A stretch of 64,000 nt of DNA, taken from the NCBI RefSeq assembly GCF_004115975.1, contig NZ_SDDZ01000003.1:1-64000 (forward strand). Reading direction: 5' to 3'. The notes under the pieces are model-generated. The model was not told the origin of the DNA. It worked only from the letters and a program-made list of their open reading frames with translations, and ran no database searches. The DNA is from Gelidibacter gilvus. Its GTDB lineage: Bacteria; Bacteroidota; Bacteroidia; Flavobacteriales; Flavobacteriaceae. Positions 27,919-38,194 of this stretch are shown one piece after another. The position numbers and the translations under genes are program-made. The first letter of the stretch is position 1. Each line of letters starts with the position of its first letter.

Positions 27919-28370
27919 AAAATCCCTGCGAAAGCAGGGATCTCCCATTAAGTCCCTGCGAAGGCAGGGATCTCCATTCGCGATAGCAATCGTTTGTAAC
28001 GAGTGCAAGCAACAAATATCAAAAAAATACAAACTTAAAATTTGGAGGGGGCAAGTTATATGGAGTTCGTCAGTCGTTCCACATCCCTGCGCAGTCAGGG
28101 ATCTCCACAAGTCCCTGCGAAAGCAGGAACTCGAAGATTCAGCGGAGCTAATCTCCAGTTAAAACCCCGTCGTTTGTTGAATGTATACGCAAACATTTAA
28201 ATTTCAGAAAGTGCAGGTTAACTTGAGTTCCTTGGCCGCACCATTTTGCACCATAAAACATATCTGCAAGCCACCTTGTTAATCCCACGTCATTGCGAGC
28301 GAAGCAAAGCAATCACAAATTAAGTAACACTTTTTAATTTGCAGGCTTGCATCTACCATAAATAGCCCAA
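27919..28370 (+). repeat. Dispersed repeat, long copy 1
   Basis: Blocks in order: REP-like units TCCCTGCGAAAGCAGGGATC, GCAAGCAACAAATATC, AAAATTTGGAGGGG, GGAGTTCGTCAGTCGTTCC, a second pair of REP-like units, CATAAAACATATCTGCAAG, GTCATTGCGAGCGAAGC and CTACCATAAATAGC. The same order recurs in the same orientation at 44960-45290, 17 kb away. The remaining 28371-28522 holds no gene. Confidence 0.8.
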
Positions 28371-28522
28371 GAAATTATATCAATGCCTTGGGGAGTGTGG
28401 TTAGGGCTATTCATGAGCACTAAAATAATAAGAATATTCGATCTCAATAGTCTCATTGTGTCTTGATCACCATCATGAATAAAAGGCTATATATGTTTTT
28501 AGAAGTAAATGTGGAAATATTT

Positions 28523-29071
28523 CTATGGGAAAACAGAAATGGCACCGCACAGGTAAATATAAACAATATCACTTGCATTAGCCTTGGATCTCAAAAAAGC
28601 ATAAGCTCTTTTCATTTGAGTTTTGACCGTATTTATAGAGATACCTCTCAACTCAGCAATTTCTGCATAGCTTTGGCCATGGACAACAAAAGCAATAAAA
28701 ATGTCTTTTCTGCTATGAGGGAGTTGATTTAGAAGCTCCCATATCTTTTCGTAGGTATTGGGTTTCTCAAAGGCATTTTGGGTTTCTTCCGCGTGATAAT
28801 TTAAAATTAAATCTAAGGATTGTTTTTTGTTAGCTTTTTTAATTGCAATCAAACTTAAGTTTTTTACTGCACGAACAGCATATGCTTGGAAGGATATTTT
28901 TATAGAAAGAACTTTTCTTTTTTGCCAATATGAAATAAAAAAATCTTGTACTACGTCTCTTGCGGCATCTTCATCTTTGACTATTGTAAATGAAACTAAA
29001 CACAACAAAGTATAGTGCTCAATAAATAACTGTTCTATTTCCGAAGTGTTTGTTTTTAATCTTGATTTCAT
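28523..29071 (-). CDS. ECF-type RNA polymerase sigma factor
   Basis: The 182-residue protein has a sigma region 2 (F-T-I-V-K-D-E-D-A-A-R-D-V-V-Q-D-F-F near 29-46, then Y-W-Q-K-R) and a sigma region 4 helix-turn-helix (S-Y-A-E-I-A-E-L-R-G-I-S then T-V-K-T-Q-M-K-R-A near 134-155). It lacks other sigma domains. Such factors in Bacteroidota pair with a FecR anti-sigma factor and a SusC receptor that has an STN domain; both lie 2.6-4 kb away on the other strand. It is divergent from the amidohydrolase gene with a 580-bp gap, an uncommon arrangement, as the sigma gene normally precedes fecR directly. Confidence 0.88.
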   Translation of the reverse strand: MKSRLKTNTSEIEQLFIEHYTLLCLVSFTIVKDEDAARDVVQDFFISYWQKRKVLSIKISFQAYAVRAVKNLSLIAIKKANKKQSLDLILNYHAEETQNAFEKPNTYEKIWELLNQLPHSRKDIFIAFVVHGQSYAEIAELRGISINTVKTQMKRAYAFLRSKANASDIVYIYLCGAISVFP

Positions 29072-29346
29072 AACATTCAGGTTAACCGTAATTAGAAGAT
29101 GTAAGTTTAGACTTTGTTCTGGTTGTTTTTATTTAAATATATTATTCAAATTTAACTACTCATGAAAATGTTCTTCAACTGATGAACCATATGTAAGCTA
29201 CCTTATTTTATGTCAAAGTAAGTTTTGCTTCTTGATTCTTCAAATGCCATTATTAAACCGTTAATACTATAGAATTTGTGGTTTTTACAGTAGTATATTA
29301 ACCATCTTAATCCTCAGTTTTCATACTTGAATTCACTCTGAAAGGC

Positions 29347-29360
29347 TTTGGTTGACCAAA
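29347..29360. promoter_or_regulatory. Small palindrome in the divergent sigma/amidohydrolase region
   Basis: TTTGGT-TG-ACCAAA has perfect six-base arms. A second hairpin, GAGGG and CCCTC, follows at about 29369-29393. They lie midway in the 580-bp gap between the sigma gene and the amidohydrolase gene and could be operator sites, but no regulator can be named. Confidence 0.3.
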
Positions 29361-29497
29361 CGTTTCTGAGGGCATATAATCAAAACCCTCTGATCTTTAA
29401 TTGTAAAATTTAATAAAGAATTAACGCTATATTTTTTTAAATGTAATAAAAGTTTACAAGAAAAGAAAAAGAATTTAAACTTTAATATCTAAAGATC

Positions 29498-29525
29498 TGT
29501 CACCCTTATTTGCGATTTATGTAAC
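29498..29525 (+). promoter_or_regulatory. Candidate ECF-dependent promoter 1
   Basis: TGTCACCCT is followed after exactly 15 bases by TAAC. The same two words with the same spacing occur upstream of fecR at 31617-31644. The site is 126 bp before the amidohydrolase start. A -35/-10 pair for the ECF sigma factor encoded next door is the simplest reading. Confidence 0.5.
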
Positions 29526-29651
29526 TGTATAGTAATGCTGATATTTATATTATGAATAACTTCTAAATTATTGCAGATATAATTTGCAATTAAGTTAATT
29601 TTTTAAACGATAAATAATCCATGTATAATCCAATAATTTAAATCCGTAAGT

Positions 29652-31235
29652 ATGAAAAATCAATTATTAATAGTGTTTCTTTTATCTCCATTAATTTTAG
29701 TAGCCCAAATGATAGGTGCGCCGGATCGCAAATCGGGAGAAGGAGATGGTCCTTATGATCAATTAATTATTCGCGGGGCTACCCTAATTGATGGGACTGG
29801 TGGTCCTCCAGCAGGGCCTGTAGATATAATTATTGAAAAGAATAAAATTGTTAATATCGTCTCTGTTGGCGTTCCAAAAATCGAGATTAACGAATCACGT
29901 AGACCAAAGTTAGGAGTTGGGAGGACTAAGGAAATCGATGCCCATGGTAAATACGTGATGCCTGGAATAGTTGATTTGCATGTTCACACAGGGGGTGTAC
30001 CAAAGGCTCCTGAAGCAGAATATATCTATAAGCTATGGCTCGCTCATGGTATCACAACAGTTAGAGGAGTGCCTACAGGGGAACTGGAATGGTCTTTAAT
30101 TGAGCGTACAAGAAGTGCAAAGAATCAAATTGTTGCACCAAGAATCATTCTATTTCACCGTCCTGGAAGTGGAAAAGAGTGGGAGGGACGACAGATATTG
30201 ACTCCTGCCGATGCAAAAGAGTGGGTTCAATATGCTAAGAAAAAAGGAGTAGATGGATTGAAGTTGGGTTCATATCATCCACAAATTATGAAATCTTTGC
30301 TCGATGAGGCAAATAGTCTAGATATGGGTAGCACTGCTCATCTTGGGCAAAGCGGTGTCGCTCAAATGAATGCTTTGGATGCAGCTAGATTAGGGCTTAC
30401 CAGTATGACTCACTTCTATGGTCTCTTTGAGTCAATGTATGAAAATAACGATGTGCAACCATGGCCTATTGATATAAATTACGGGGATGAACAGCACAGG
30501 TTTGGGCAGGTTGCTAGACAGTGGAACTTGGTAAAACCGGGTAGTGAAAAATGGAATGCACTTCTGCATGAATTTTTGGAAATGGATTTTTACATTAATC
30601 CAACTATGACCATTTATTCTGCGGGGAGGGATGTCATGGCAGCGCGTAATGCTGATTGGCATAATAAATATACTCTGCCATCTCAGATGGATTTTTTCGA
30701 ACCTAGTCGATTGAATCACGGCGCATATTGGTTTGATTGGACTACAGAAGACGAAGTGGCATGGAAAAAATACTATCAGGTATGGATGCAATTTTTAAAT
30801 GAATATAAAAATAGAGGCGGAAAAGTTACTGTAGGTTCAGATTCTGGTTTTATTTATCAATTATATGGCTTTGGGACCATTTTGGAACTTGAAATGCTAC
30901 AAGAAGCGGGTTTTCATCCACTTGAGGTTATTCGAGCTGCGACCATGCATGGCGCTGAAGAAATTTTTAAACCGTTAAAGAAGGAGATTGAATTTGGGGT
31001 TATTAGGCCGGGTTTATTGGCAGACATTGTGATTCTTGATGAAAATCCTTTGCAGAACCTGAAAACGCTTTATGGCACGGGTGCGGTACGGCTCAATGAC
31101 AAAGTCGGAAAGCCCGAAAGAGTTGGAGGTGTATTATATACAATTAAAGACGGAATTATTTATGACGCAAAAAAATTATTACGCGATGTAGAATCTATGG
31201 TCATTAAACAAAAGGAGGAGCGGAAAAAACATTGA
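29652..31235 (+). CDS. Exported metal-dependent amidohydrolase (first copy)
   Basis: The 527-residue protein has a signal peptide (hydrophobic run to about residue 17, L-V-A-Q cleavage site) and an amidohydrolase-superfamily barrel: D-L-H-V-H-T-G-G with His110 and His112, G-L-K-L-G near 200, T-A-H-L-G near 224-228, M-T-H-F-Y near 243-247 and G-S-D-S-G with the metal-binding Asp near 400. Relatives act as imidazolonepropionase-like or D-aminoacylase/dipeptidase enzymes; a periplasmic peptidase or acyl-amino-acid role is inferred from the S10 and SusC/D neighbours. It lies between the sigma gene and fecR and is a paralogue of the gene at 41331. Confidence 0.85.
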   Translation: MKNQLLIVFLLSPLILVAQMIGAPDRKSGEGDGPYDQLIIRGATLIDGTGGPPAGPVDIIIEKNKIVNIVSVGVPKIEINESRRPKLGVGRTKEIDAHGKYVMPGIVDLHVHTGGVPKAPEAEYIYKLWLAHGITTVRGVPTGELEWSLIERTRSAKNQIVAPRIILFHRPGSGKEWEGRQILTPADAKEWVQYAKKKGVDGLKLGSYHPQIMKSLLDEANSLDMGSTAHLGQSGVAQMNALDAARLGLTSMTHFYGLFESMYENNDVQPWPIDINYGDEQHRFGQVARQWNLVKPGSEKWNALLHEFLEMDFYINPTMTIYSAGRDVMAARNADWHNKYTLPSQMDFFEPSRLNHGAYWFDWTTEDEVAWKKYYQVWMQFLNEYKNRGGKVTVGSDSGFIYQLYGFGTILELEMLQEAGFHPLEVIRAATMHGAEEIFKPLKKEIEFGVIRPGLLADIVILDENPLQNLKTLYGTGAVRLNDKVGKPERVGGVLYTIKDGIIYDAKKLLRDVESMVIKQKEERKKH

Positions 31236-31616
31236 TTTTTCTACGACCTATTTTTTAATTATGTAAAACATCTGATAAGTTCTAAAAATAAATATTTAGA
31301 CACTGTTTTATATATTCATAATACATTGTTAAAAATTAATCTTATTTATTTAGCATAAAAATCTTAACCAATAAAGTATTGATATTGAAGTGGCTAATAA
31401 TAATCAAGAAATGTATTAAATAGGGGCTTATGCACTTATTTGAAAATCAACAAATCTGAGTTTTTAAGATTCTCAACAATAATTACAAAACGATTTTAAC
31501 ACTTTTTATTAAATATTTCCAATTTGATCTCGTTGCTTGACAATTAAGCAGTTAGCATATCGAGGTGAGGTTTTAATTTTAAGATTTAAATATATAATGA
31601 AAATAATTAAAAAAGT

Positions 31617-31644
31617 TGTCACCCTACTTTAACTTTTTCATAAC
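31617..31644 (+). promoter_or_regulatory. Candidate ECF-dependent promoter 2
   Basis: TGTCACCCT-N15-TAAC repeats the motif at 29498-29525 with identical spacing; the site ends 22 bp before the fecR ATG. The rest of the 431-bp gap 31236-31666 is AT-rich and shows no gene. It suggests that fecR and the SusC/D genes are read by the local ECF sigma factor. Confidence 0.5.
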
Positions 31645-31666
31645 ATATTAATAGAAGAATCTTTTT

Positions 31667-32806
31667 ATGACATCAAAATCAAGTTTAAAGTTAGTCTTAG
31701 AAATTATCGCGGACACGGGAAAAATAACCCCCGAGTTATTGAGTCATTTAACTAATGATGAAAGACAGCTTATTGAAACAATTATTTTACAAGGCTCAGT
31801 AAATGAAAGCTTAAACTTTCTTAAAAATATCGATAGTGAGGTCGAGTGGAAATTGGTAGAGAATCGATTAATTAAGCCTAAGGCTTTGGTGACTCCATTG
31901 TGGAAATCCATAATTCGTTACGCTGCAATATTTGTTACGCTTTTTGCTTTGGTTTATGCCATTCAAAATAAGAATAATGTTGAAGTTCCACATCAGGTTT
32001 CTGAAAAGGATAATATTAGATTAATGCTTGGGAATGATCAAGTTAAAGTTTTGGCTCAAGGTGGCACTGAGGATATTGTTGTCTCAGGTGAAATTGTTGC
32101 TAATTATGTTGGAAGTAGTATAATATATAATTCACACACCGGAATTAATCAACTTATCTTCCATCAAGTGGTTGTTCCGTATGGAAAAGTATTGGATATT
32201 GAGTTGTCGGATGGTACTGTCGTACATTTAAATTCAGGAAGTAAGATGAGGTATCCCGTCCAATTTTTAGAAGGAAAATCGAGAGAGGTATTTGTTGAAG
32301 GAGAAGCATATTTTGATGTTTCAAAAGATAAAAAACATCCGTTTATTGTCAATGCGGATGCAGTTTCCATAGAAGTGCTAGGGACTAAATTCGCTGTGTC
32401 TACTTACACTGAGGATCTTGAAATCAATGCGGTATTAGTAGAAGGTTCAATAAGTATGAGTAATTCTTATATCCCCGAAGATGTTATAACTCTTACGCCC
32501 GGAACAAAAGGTTCGTGGGATAAGACTGGGCATCAAACTAAAATGGAAGATGTAGACGTAGAAAACTATATAAGTTGGATGAAAGGAGAGTTGGTCTTTA
32601 GAAATACACCTTTTGAAATTATGGAAAAAAAGCTTGAGCGTAAATATAACGTAGAAATAAAAAACAATAACTCATTGCTTTCTAAGAAAGTTTTCAACGC
32701 CAGTTTTAGTGAAAATATTGAGAGCATTGAAGATGTATTGAAATACATATCGGAGTTGTATCCTTTTAATTATAAAATTTCCAATAATCACATTTTAATA
32801 TATTAA
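31667..32806 (+). CDS. FecR-family anti-sigma factor
   Basis: The 379-residue protein has a cytoplasmic N-terminal part of about 80 residues that would hold the ECF sigma factor, one membrane segment near 83-100 (Y-A-A-I-F-V-T-L-F-A-L-V-Y-A-I), and a periplasmic FecR domain with V-V-P-Y-G-K, L-S-D-G-T-V-V-H-L-N-S-G-S near 181-193, V-E-G-E-A-Y-F-D-V near 209-217 and a C-terminal DUF4974-like region. The FecR domain receives the signal from the STN domain of the SusC receptor encoded 146 bp downstream. Confidence 0.9.
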   Translation: MTSKSSLKLVLEIIADTGKITPELLSHLTNDERQLIETIILQGSVNESLNFLKNIDSEVEWKLVENRLIKPKALVTPLWKSIIRYAAIFVTLFALVYAIQNKNNVEVPHQVSEKDNIRLMLGNDQVKVLAQGGTEDIVVSGEIVANYVGSSIIYNSHTGINQLIFHQVVVPYGKVLDIELSDGTVVHLNSGSKMRYPVQFLEGKSREVFVEGEAYFDVSKDKKHPFIVNADAVSIEVLGTKFAVSTYTEDLEINAVLVEGSISMSNSYIPEDVITLTPGTKGSWDKTGHQTKMEDVDVENYISWMKGELVFRNTPFEIMEKKLERKYNVEIKNNNSLLSKKVFNASFSENIESIEDVLKYISELYPFNYKISNNHILIY

Positions 32807-32951
32807 CCAATTCCAAAATGAAAGCCTATGAGATTTTACTAAAGTATTTAGAAAGGTAAATAATAACTACTGATAATTGTTGAAACATTCAGCAAAAACT
32901 CAATTAGGACCTAGAAATTGTATTGAAAACCAATTAAATTCAAAATAAATT

Positions 32952-35900
32952 ATGAAAAAAAATAAAAGAGGTAGATCGCTTTTTTTGAGCTCCCACCCTC
33001 ACCTAAGATTAAAATTAACTTTACTTTTTTTAATTGTTTCGTTTTTGAAAATTCAAGCCAGTTCATTTTCTTATTCCGATGACCAGAAAATGAGCTTAAA
33101 TATTCATCAAGCAAGTCTAATAAAGATTTTTGAAGAAATTGAATCAATTTCTGAGTACAGGTTTTTATTCGAAAGCAAGCAAATTGAAAGTGAAAGGAAA
33201 ATTACTTTGAAATTATATAATAAAGATATTAAAGAAGTTCTTGATGTAATTTTTAGTGATACAGAAATTAAATACCAATTGAAAGGTCGACAGGTAATTC
33301 TTGAAAGAGTGAAGAAAACCAAAGAGACGGCATATCCATCAACCTTTAATAATAATGATAATTTCAAAAATGATCTACAAGCACAACAACAAGTAAAAGG
33401 AGTTGTTTCGGATGCTCAGGGTATGCCCATGATTGGAGCGAATGTAATTGAAAAGGGTACAGCTAATGGCGTGCAAACGGATTTTGATGGTAATTTTTCT
33501 ATTACGGTTCCTCAAAATGCGATTTTAGTTTTTTCATATGTCGGTTTTAAAGCAAAAGAAATTAAAGTTGGTAGTCAGAGCACTCTCAACGTCACCCTTG
33601 AAGAAGATGCGGCTTTATTAGATGAAGTTGTTGTAACTGCATTAGGTATTTCCAGAGAGAAAAAATCTCTTGGATACGCTACCCAAGAGGTCAGTGGAGA
33701 TGATGTCAATAGAGTTCCCACTGATAACGTTGTGAATGCACTTTCCGGAAAAGTCTCTGGTGTTCAAATTAAGAATAACACCAATTTAGGAGGGTCAAGT
33801 AACGTTATTATTAGAGGAAGTACGTCTTTAACAGGTGATAATCAAGCGTTATTTGTTATTGATGGCGTTCCGGTCAGCAACTCTAACTTTAATACTTCCG
33901 ATCAACAAAATGCTGGCGGTGGGTTTGATTATGGTAACTTAGCGTCAGACATTAACCCTGAGGATATTGCGTCGATTAACGTCCTAAAAGGTGCTGCGGC
34001 TACTGCATTATATGGGTCTAGAGCAACAAATGGCGCAGTGATTATTACCACAAAATCAGGAGCAGGTAAAGAGAAAACAACAATTACCATTAATTCTGGT
34101 GTAACGATTGGGTTTATTGACAAATCTACTTGGCCGAAATTTCAAAATGAATATGGTACGGGTTATGGATCTATATATGGGCCTAACCGTAATGAGTATT
34201 TTAACCGGCAAGATGTAAATGGTGATGGAATACTTGATTTGGTTTCACCTTCTACTGCATATGGTTCTTATGGTGCACCTTTTGATTCAAATTTGATGGT
34301 ATATCAATGGGATTCATTTTATCCTGAATCTCCTTATTATTTACAACCTACTCCTTGGGAAGCTCCTAAAGAAAAATTAATTAGTTTCTTCGAAACTCCG
34401 GTGACTTTTGTGAATAGCCTATCAGTATCTGGAGGTAGTCAAAAAGCTAATTATAGAATTTCATATACCAATTTTGAACAAGAAGGAATTGTGCCAAACA
34501 GCAGTCTTTCCCGAAATAATATATCTGTATCTACGGGTTTTGATTTGAATGACAGATTAAAAGCATCTGCAAGTGCAAATTATATAAAAACCGATGCGAT
34601 AGGTCGTAATCGTACAGGTAATGAATCTGCTTTTGGAAATGGAGGAAATGTCGTAGCTGCGATGCGTAAATATTGGGCGAATAACGTTGGAATACAAGAA
34701 TTAAAGAATGCGTACTTTAGTACTAGAACCAATATTACCCCATTTATGGGAGGTACTATTGATAATCCATATTGGGTATTATATGAAAACTTCCAAAATG
34801 ATACACGTAGTAGAATTTTTGGGAATGTTTCTCTAGCATATAAAGTAAATGATTGGATTAATATTGAAGGTCGAGTTTCTTTAGATACATATTCCTTTCT
34901 GCAAGAGGAAAGAGCTAATACAGGTACACGAGGTAGAGAAGGTAAGTATGAGAGAAAGAATATAAATTTCAGTGAAATGAATTATGACCTAATGGTAAAC
35001 TTCAATAAGCATGTTACTGAAAAATTAAACATTAGTGGGGTGGTAGGAACTAATATAAGAAGAAATGAATTTAGTTCAATAAATGCTGTGACTAATGGAG
35101 GATTGGTGCTATCGGGACTTTATTCGCTCTCAAACTCTGTAAATATACCAGACGCTCCTATTGAAGTGCTTGAGAAAGTAGGTGTTGACGGACTTTATGG
35201 TCTAGTTTCTTTTGGGTATGACAATTTAATATATTTAGATTTAACAGGAAGATTTGACCATTCCTCTACCTTGCCTAAAGAGAATAGTACTTATTTCTAT
35301 CCTTCTATTTCTACAAGTTTTATATTTTCAAATTTAATTGATAGTGACGTATTGACATTTGGTAAACTGAGATTGAATTATGCAGAAGTGGGAAGTTCAG
35401 CACCACCTAATAGCCTTAAAGATGTCTTGACAAAACCTACACCATTTGGTTCAATTCCTTTGTATGGGGTGAACAGTACTAAAAATAATTCTGAACTTTT
35501 ACCCGAAAGTACTGCAAGTAGCGAATTAGGATTGGAAATGCGTTTCTTTAATAGTAGGTTAAAAATGGATATGTCGGTTTATAAAACAAATACCAGGGAT
35601 CAAATTATACCAGTTGCAATATCAACCACAACAGGATATTCTTCAAAATTTGTTAATGCCGGAGAAATTGAAAATAAGGGGGTGGAGATAGGCCTATCGG
35701 GTGCGGTCATAAAAAATGAAGATTTTCAATGGGAAGTAAGTGTTAATTGGGCTACTAATAAAAGCAAAGTAATTTCATTATTTGAAGGCGCATCAAACCT
35801 ACAGCTGGGAAGTCTTTCTGGAGTCACAATTAATGCGACGCTAGGAGAACCTTATGGCACAATTCAGGGCACCGATTATATTTATCTTGACGGAAAACGC

Positions 35901-36530
35901 GTGATAAACCAAAGTAATGGAGAGTTTATGCGTACAACGACTTCAAACAATGTGATTGGAAATGTGACTCCTGACTGGAATGGTGGAATCACCAATTCTT
36001 TAACATACAAAAACCTAAATCTTAATTTTTTAATTGATATGCAGAAAGGTGGTGATCTTTATTCGCGTGATATCGCTGTTGGAAATAGATCTGGTCTTTA
36101 TAACTATTCAGTAGGATTAAATGATCTTGGCAACCCAATGCGTAATTCATTAGCAAACGGAGGAGGTATTATTTTAGAGGGAGTAGCTCCTGATGGACAG
36201 CCAAATAAGGTGCGTACAGCAATGGATACATACAATAACGCTACTGGAAGTGTAAAAGCGCCTTCGGCTCATTTTATTTATGATGCTTCATACGTAAAAT
36301 TAAGAGAAGTGTCTCTGACCTATTCTTTTCCAAAAGTAAGTCTTCTTGATAAAATAAAAGTGGAGGCTATGAAACTTAGTTTAGTGGGCTCAAACCTCTG
36401 GATCATTCACAAAAATTTACCTTTCTCAGATCCTGAAGCTAATTTAAGTTCAGGAAATATCCAAGGATATCAAGAGGGGGTATTACCTTCAACACAAAAT
36501 TTAGGTTTAAATCTGCAAATTCAATTTTAA
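32952..36530 (+). CDS. SusC/RagA-family TonB-dependent outer-membrane transporter with STN domain
   Basis: The 1,192-residue protein has an N-terminal hydrophobic signal segment (about 22-36), an STN domain (about 48-118) that signals to FecR, a carboxypeptidase-like beta domain (about 148-225, V-S-D-A-Q-G-M-P-M-I-G-A-N-V), the SusC start-of-plug motif D-E-V-V-V-T-A-L-G, a plug domain and a large barrel ending in an aromatic residue (L-Q-I-Q-F). It takes up bulky nutrients with the SusD lipoprotein encoded 16 bp downstream. The peptidase neighbours suggest oligopeptides, not glycans; no glycoside hydrolase is nearby. Confidence 0.93.
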   Translation: MKKNKRGRSLFLSSHPHLRLKLTLLFLIVSFLKIQASSFSYSDDQKMSLNIHQASLIKIFEEIESISEYRFLFESKQIESERKITLKLYNKDIKEVLDVIFSDTEIKYQLKGRQVILERVKKTKETAYPSTFNNNDNFKNDLQAQQQVKGVVSDAQGMPMIGANVIEKGTANGVQTDFDGNFSITVPQNAILVFSYVGFKAKEIKVGSQSTLNVTLEEDAALLDEVVVTALGISREKKSLGYATQEVSGDDVNRVPTDNVVNALSGKVSGVQIKNNTNLGGSSNVIIRGSTSLTGDNQALFVIDGVPVSNSNFNTSDQQNAGGGFDYGNLASDINPEDIASINVLKGAAATALYGSRATNGAVIITTKSGAGKEKTTITINSGVTIGFIDKSTWPKFQNEYGTGYGSIYGPNRNEYFNRQDVNGDGILDLVSPSTAYGSYGAPFDSNLMVYQWDSFYPESPYYLQPTPWEAPKEKLISFFETPVTFVNSLSVSGGSQKANYRISYTNFEQEGIVPNSSLSRNNISVSTGFDLNDRLKASASANYIKTDAIGRNRTGNESAFGNGGNVVAAMRKYWANNVGIQELKNAYFSTRTNITPFMGGTIDNPYWVLYENFQNDTRSRIFGNVSLAYKVNDWINIEGRVSLDTYSFLQEERANTGTRGREGKYERKNINFSEMNYDLMVNFNKHVTEKLNISGVVGTNIRRNEFSSINAVTNGGLVLSGLYSLSNSVNIPDAPIEVLEKVGVDGLYGLVSFGYDNLIYLDLTGRFDHSSTLPKENSTYFYPSISTSFIFSNLIDSDVLTFGKLRLNYAEVGSSAPPNSLKDVLTKPTPFGSIPLYGVNSTKNNSELLPESTASSELGLEMRFFNSRLKMDMSVYKTNTRDQIIPVAISTTTGYSSKFVNAGEIENKGVEIGLSGAVIKNEDFQWEVSVNWATNKSKVISLFEGASNLQLGSLSGVTINATLGEPYGTIQGTDYIYLDGKRVINQSNGEFMRTTTSNNVIGNVTPDWNGGITNSLTYKNLNLNFLIDMQKGGDLYSRDIAVGNRSGLYNYSVGLNDLGNPMRNSLANGGGIILEGVAPDGQPNKVRTAMDTYNNATGSVKAPSAHFIYDASYVKLREVSLTYSFPKVSLLDKIKVEAMKLSLVGSNLWIIHKNLPFSDPEANLSSGNIQGYQEGVLPSTQNLGLNLQIQF

Positions 36531-36545
36531 TAAAACTCGAATATC

Positions 36546-37961
36546 ATGAAAAAGTATTTTCTTATATACATCACATTTATATTCTGTAGTTGCTCTAATG
36601 ATTTAGAGAACTTAAATGTAGATGAAAAAAATGCGACCTCAGCGCCGGCTGAAACGTTTTTTAACTTCGCATTAAAAAACATGTCGGATTTAGAAAGTGA
36701 TCTTACTTATGGATCCAATGGTAGCCCGTATACGCTTTCAAGGCTATGGTCACAACAGATCTCATCAGTAACTTACAACGAAGGCACTACTTATTTTTCA
36801 AATTTTAACTGGACAAATGTCTACTTAGGAGTTTTGATTAATTTGCAAGAGAGCAAGAAAGTAATTGAAAGTACGGTGCAAACTCCAATGAACAGTGTCG
36901 CACTTCAAAATCAACTGTCCATCCTTGAGATATTAAGAGTTTATTCCTATAGCAAGCTTGTTGAATCATTTGGCAACATCCCTTATTCAGAAGCATTGGA
37001 TGTAAATAATATTTCCCCTGCTTACGATGATGCTGAAACTATTTATCTTGATTTATTAGCAAAGCTTAATATAGCTTTAGACAATATGGATGAGTCAGGA
37101 GCCAGTTGGAGTGATGATCTTATGTATGATGGTAATACCAAGCTTTGGAAAAAGTTTGGAAGGTCATTACAGTTACTAATGGCGATGCGTATTGTCGACA
37201 GCAATCCACAAGTTGCAGAGACTAATATTATTGCAGCACTTCCTGGAGTATTCACGTCAAATGCGGATAATGCCAAGGTGGATCATTTAAATGCGCAACC
37301 AAACACTAATGCATTATATCTGGATTTAGCTGTCGGAAATAGAAAGGATTTTGTTGGCGCTAAACCGTTCGTAGATTACATGAATTCTCTTAATGATCCA
37401 CGTCGTAGCATATTTTTTAAATCAGTAAACGGGAATTACATTGGTGCTCCGTCCGGAATTGTCGTAAATTATGATAGCTATTCAGAGATGGGTACATTAT
37501 TCTACCAGCCTAACACTGCCGTCATATTTATTGACTATTCTACTGTAGAATTCCTACTCGCGGAGGCAGCGGAACGAAATATAGCAGGAGTTGCCGATGC
37601 CGAATTGCATTATAATAATGCTATTAGAGCTTCTTTTGAATATTATGGGGTTTCAGGTGTGGACGATTACTTAGCACAACCAGAAGTCGCGTATTCTACA
37701 GCTCTAGGAAATTGGAAAGAAAAAATAGGCATGCAAAAATGGGTGGCATTATATAATCAAGGTTTAGAAGCATGGACAGAATATAGAAGGTTAGATTATC
37801 CACAACTTTCGGCACCTGCAGGGGCATATGTTGATAAGGTACCAGTTCGTCTTATTTATCCTATATCTGAACAAACTTTAAATAGAAGTAATTATGAAGC
37901 TGCAGCAGCAGATATAGGTGGCGATTTGTTGACAACAAAGCTCTTTTGGGATAAATATTAA
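36546..37961 (+). CDS. SusD/RagB-family outer-membrane lipoprotein
   Basis: The 471-residue protein has a lipoprotein signal peptide with Cys16 in F-C-S-C-S-N and the mainly helical SusD_2-type fold, with N-terminal D-L-E-N-L-N-V-D, a central F-G-N-I-P-Y-S-E-A and a C-terminal R-L-I-Y-P-I-S-E-Q near 438-446. It caps the SusC barrel at the cell surface and binds substrate. It is co-transcribed with susC (15-bp gap). Confidence 0.92.
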   Translation: MKKYFLIYITFIFCSCSNDLENLNVDEKNATSAPAETFFNFALKNMSDLESDLTYGSNGSPYTLSRLWSQQISSVTYNEGTTYFSNFNWTNVYLGVLINLQESKKVIESTVQTPMNSVALQNQLSILEILRVYSYSKLVESFGNIPYSEALDVNNISPAYDDAETIYLDLLAKLNIALDNMDESGASWSDDLMYDGNTKLWKKFGRSLQLLMAMRIVDSNPQVAETNIIAALPGVFTSNADNAKVDHLNAQPNTNALYLDLAVGNRKDFVGAKPFVDYMNSLNDPRRSIFFKSVNGNYIGAPSGIVVNYDSYSEMGTLFYQPNTAVIFIDYSTVEFLLAEAAERNIAGVADAELHYNNAIRASFEYYGVSGVDDYLAQPEVAYSTALGNWKEKIGMQKWVALYNQGLEAWTEYRRLDYPQLSAPAGAYVDKVPVRLIYPISEQTLNRSNYEAAAADIGGDLLTTKLFWDKY

Positions 37962-38194
37962 TTTCAACCGATTATAGCACTGCATCTCGCTAAGAGTGAT
38001 GTATAAAACTTTACGAAGAATTTATATAATTTATTCTAATTAGCACATGGGCGGTTTTAGGGTATATCTCTCATGCCGCTTATAGCTAAGTCTTTGAAAG
38101 CTAATTATGATTTTTTGAAGGTCTTTAATGGTGGAATTTTCAATCAATGTCACTTTATAAGATCTAACTTAACTATAAAATATAAATCAATCTC

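Noticed and set aside
27919-28140. CRISPR-like or gene-coding repeats (R-R-D peptide in the GNAT frame)
   Set aside because: The units are REP-like palindromes also found elsewhere in the window outside genes, so the 28110 start of the GNAT frame is not used.
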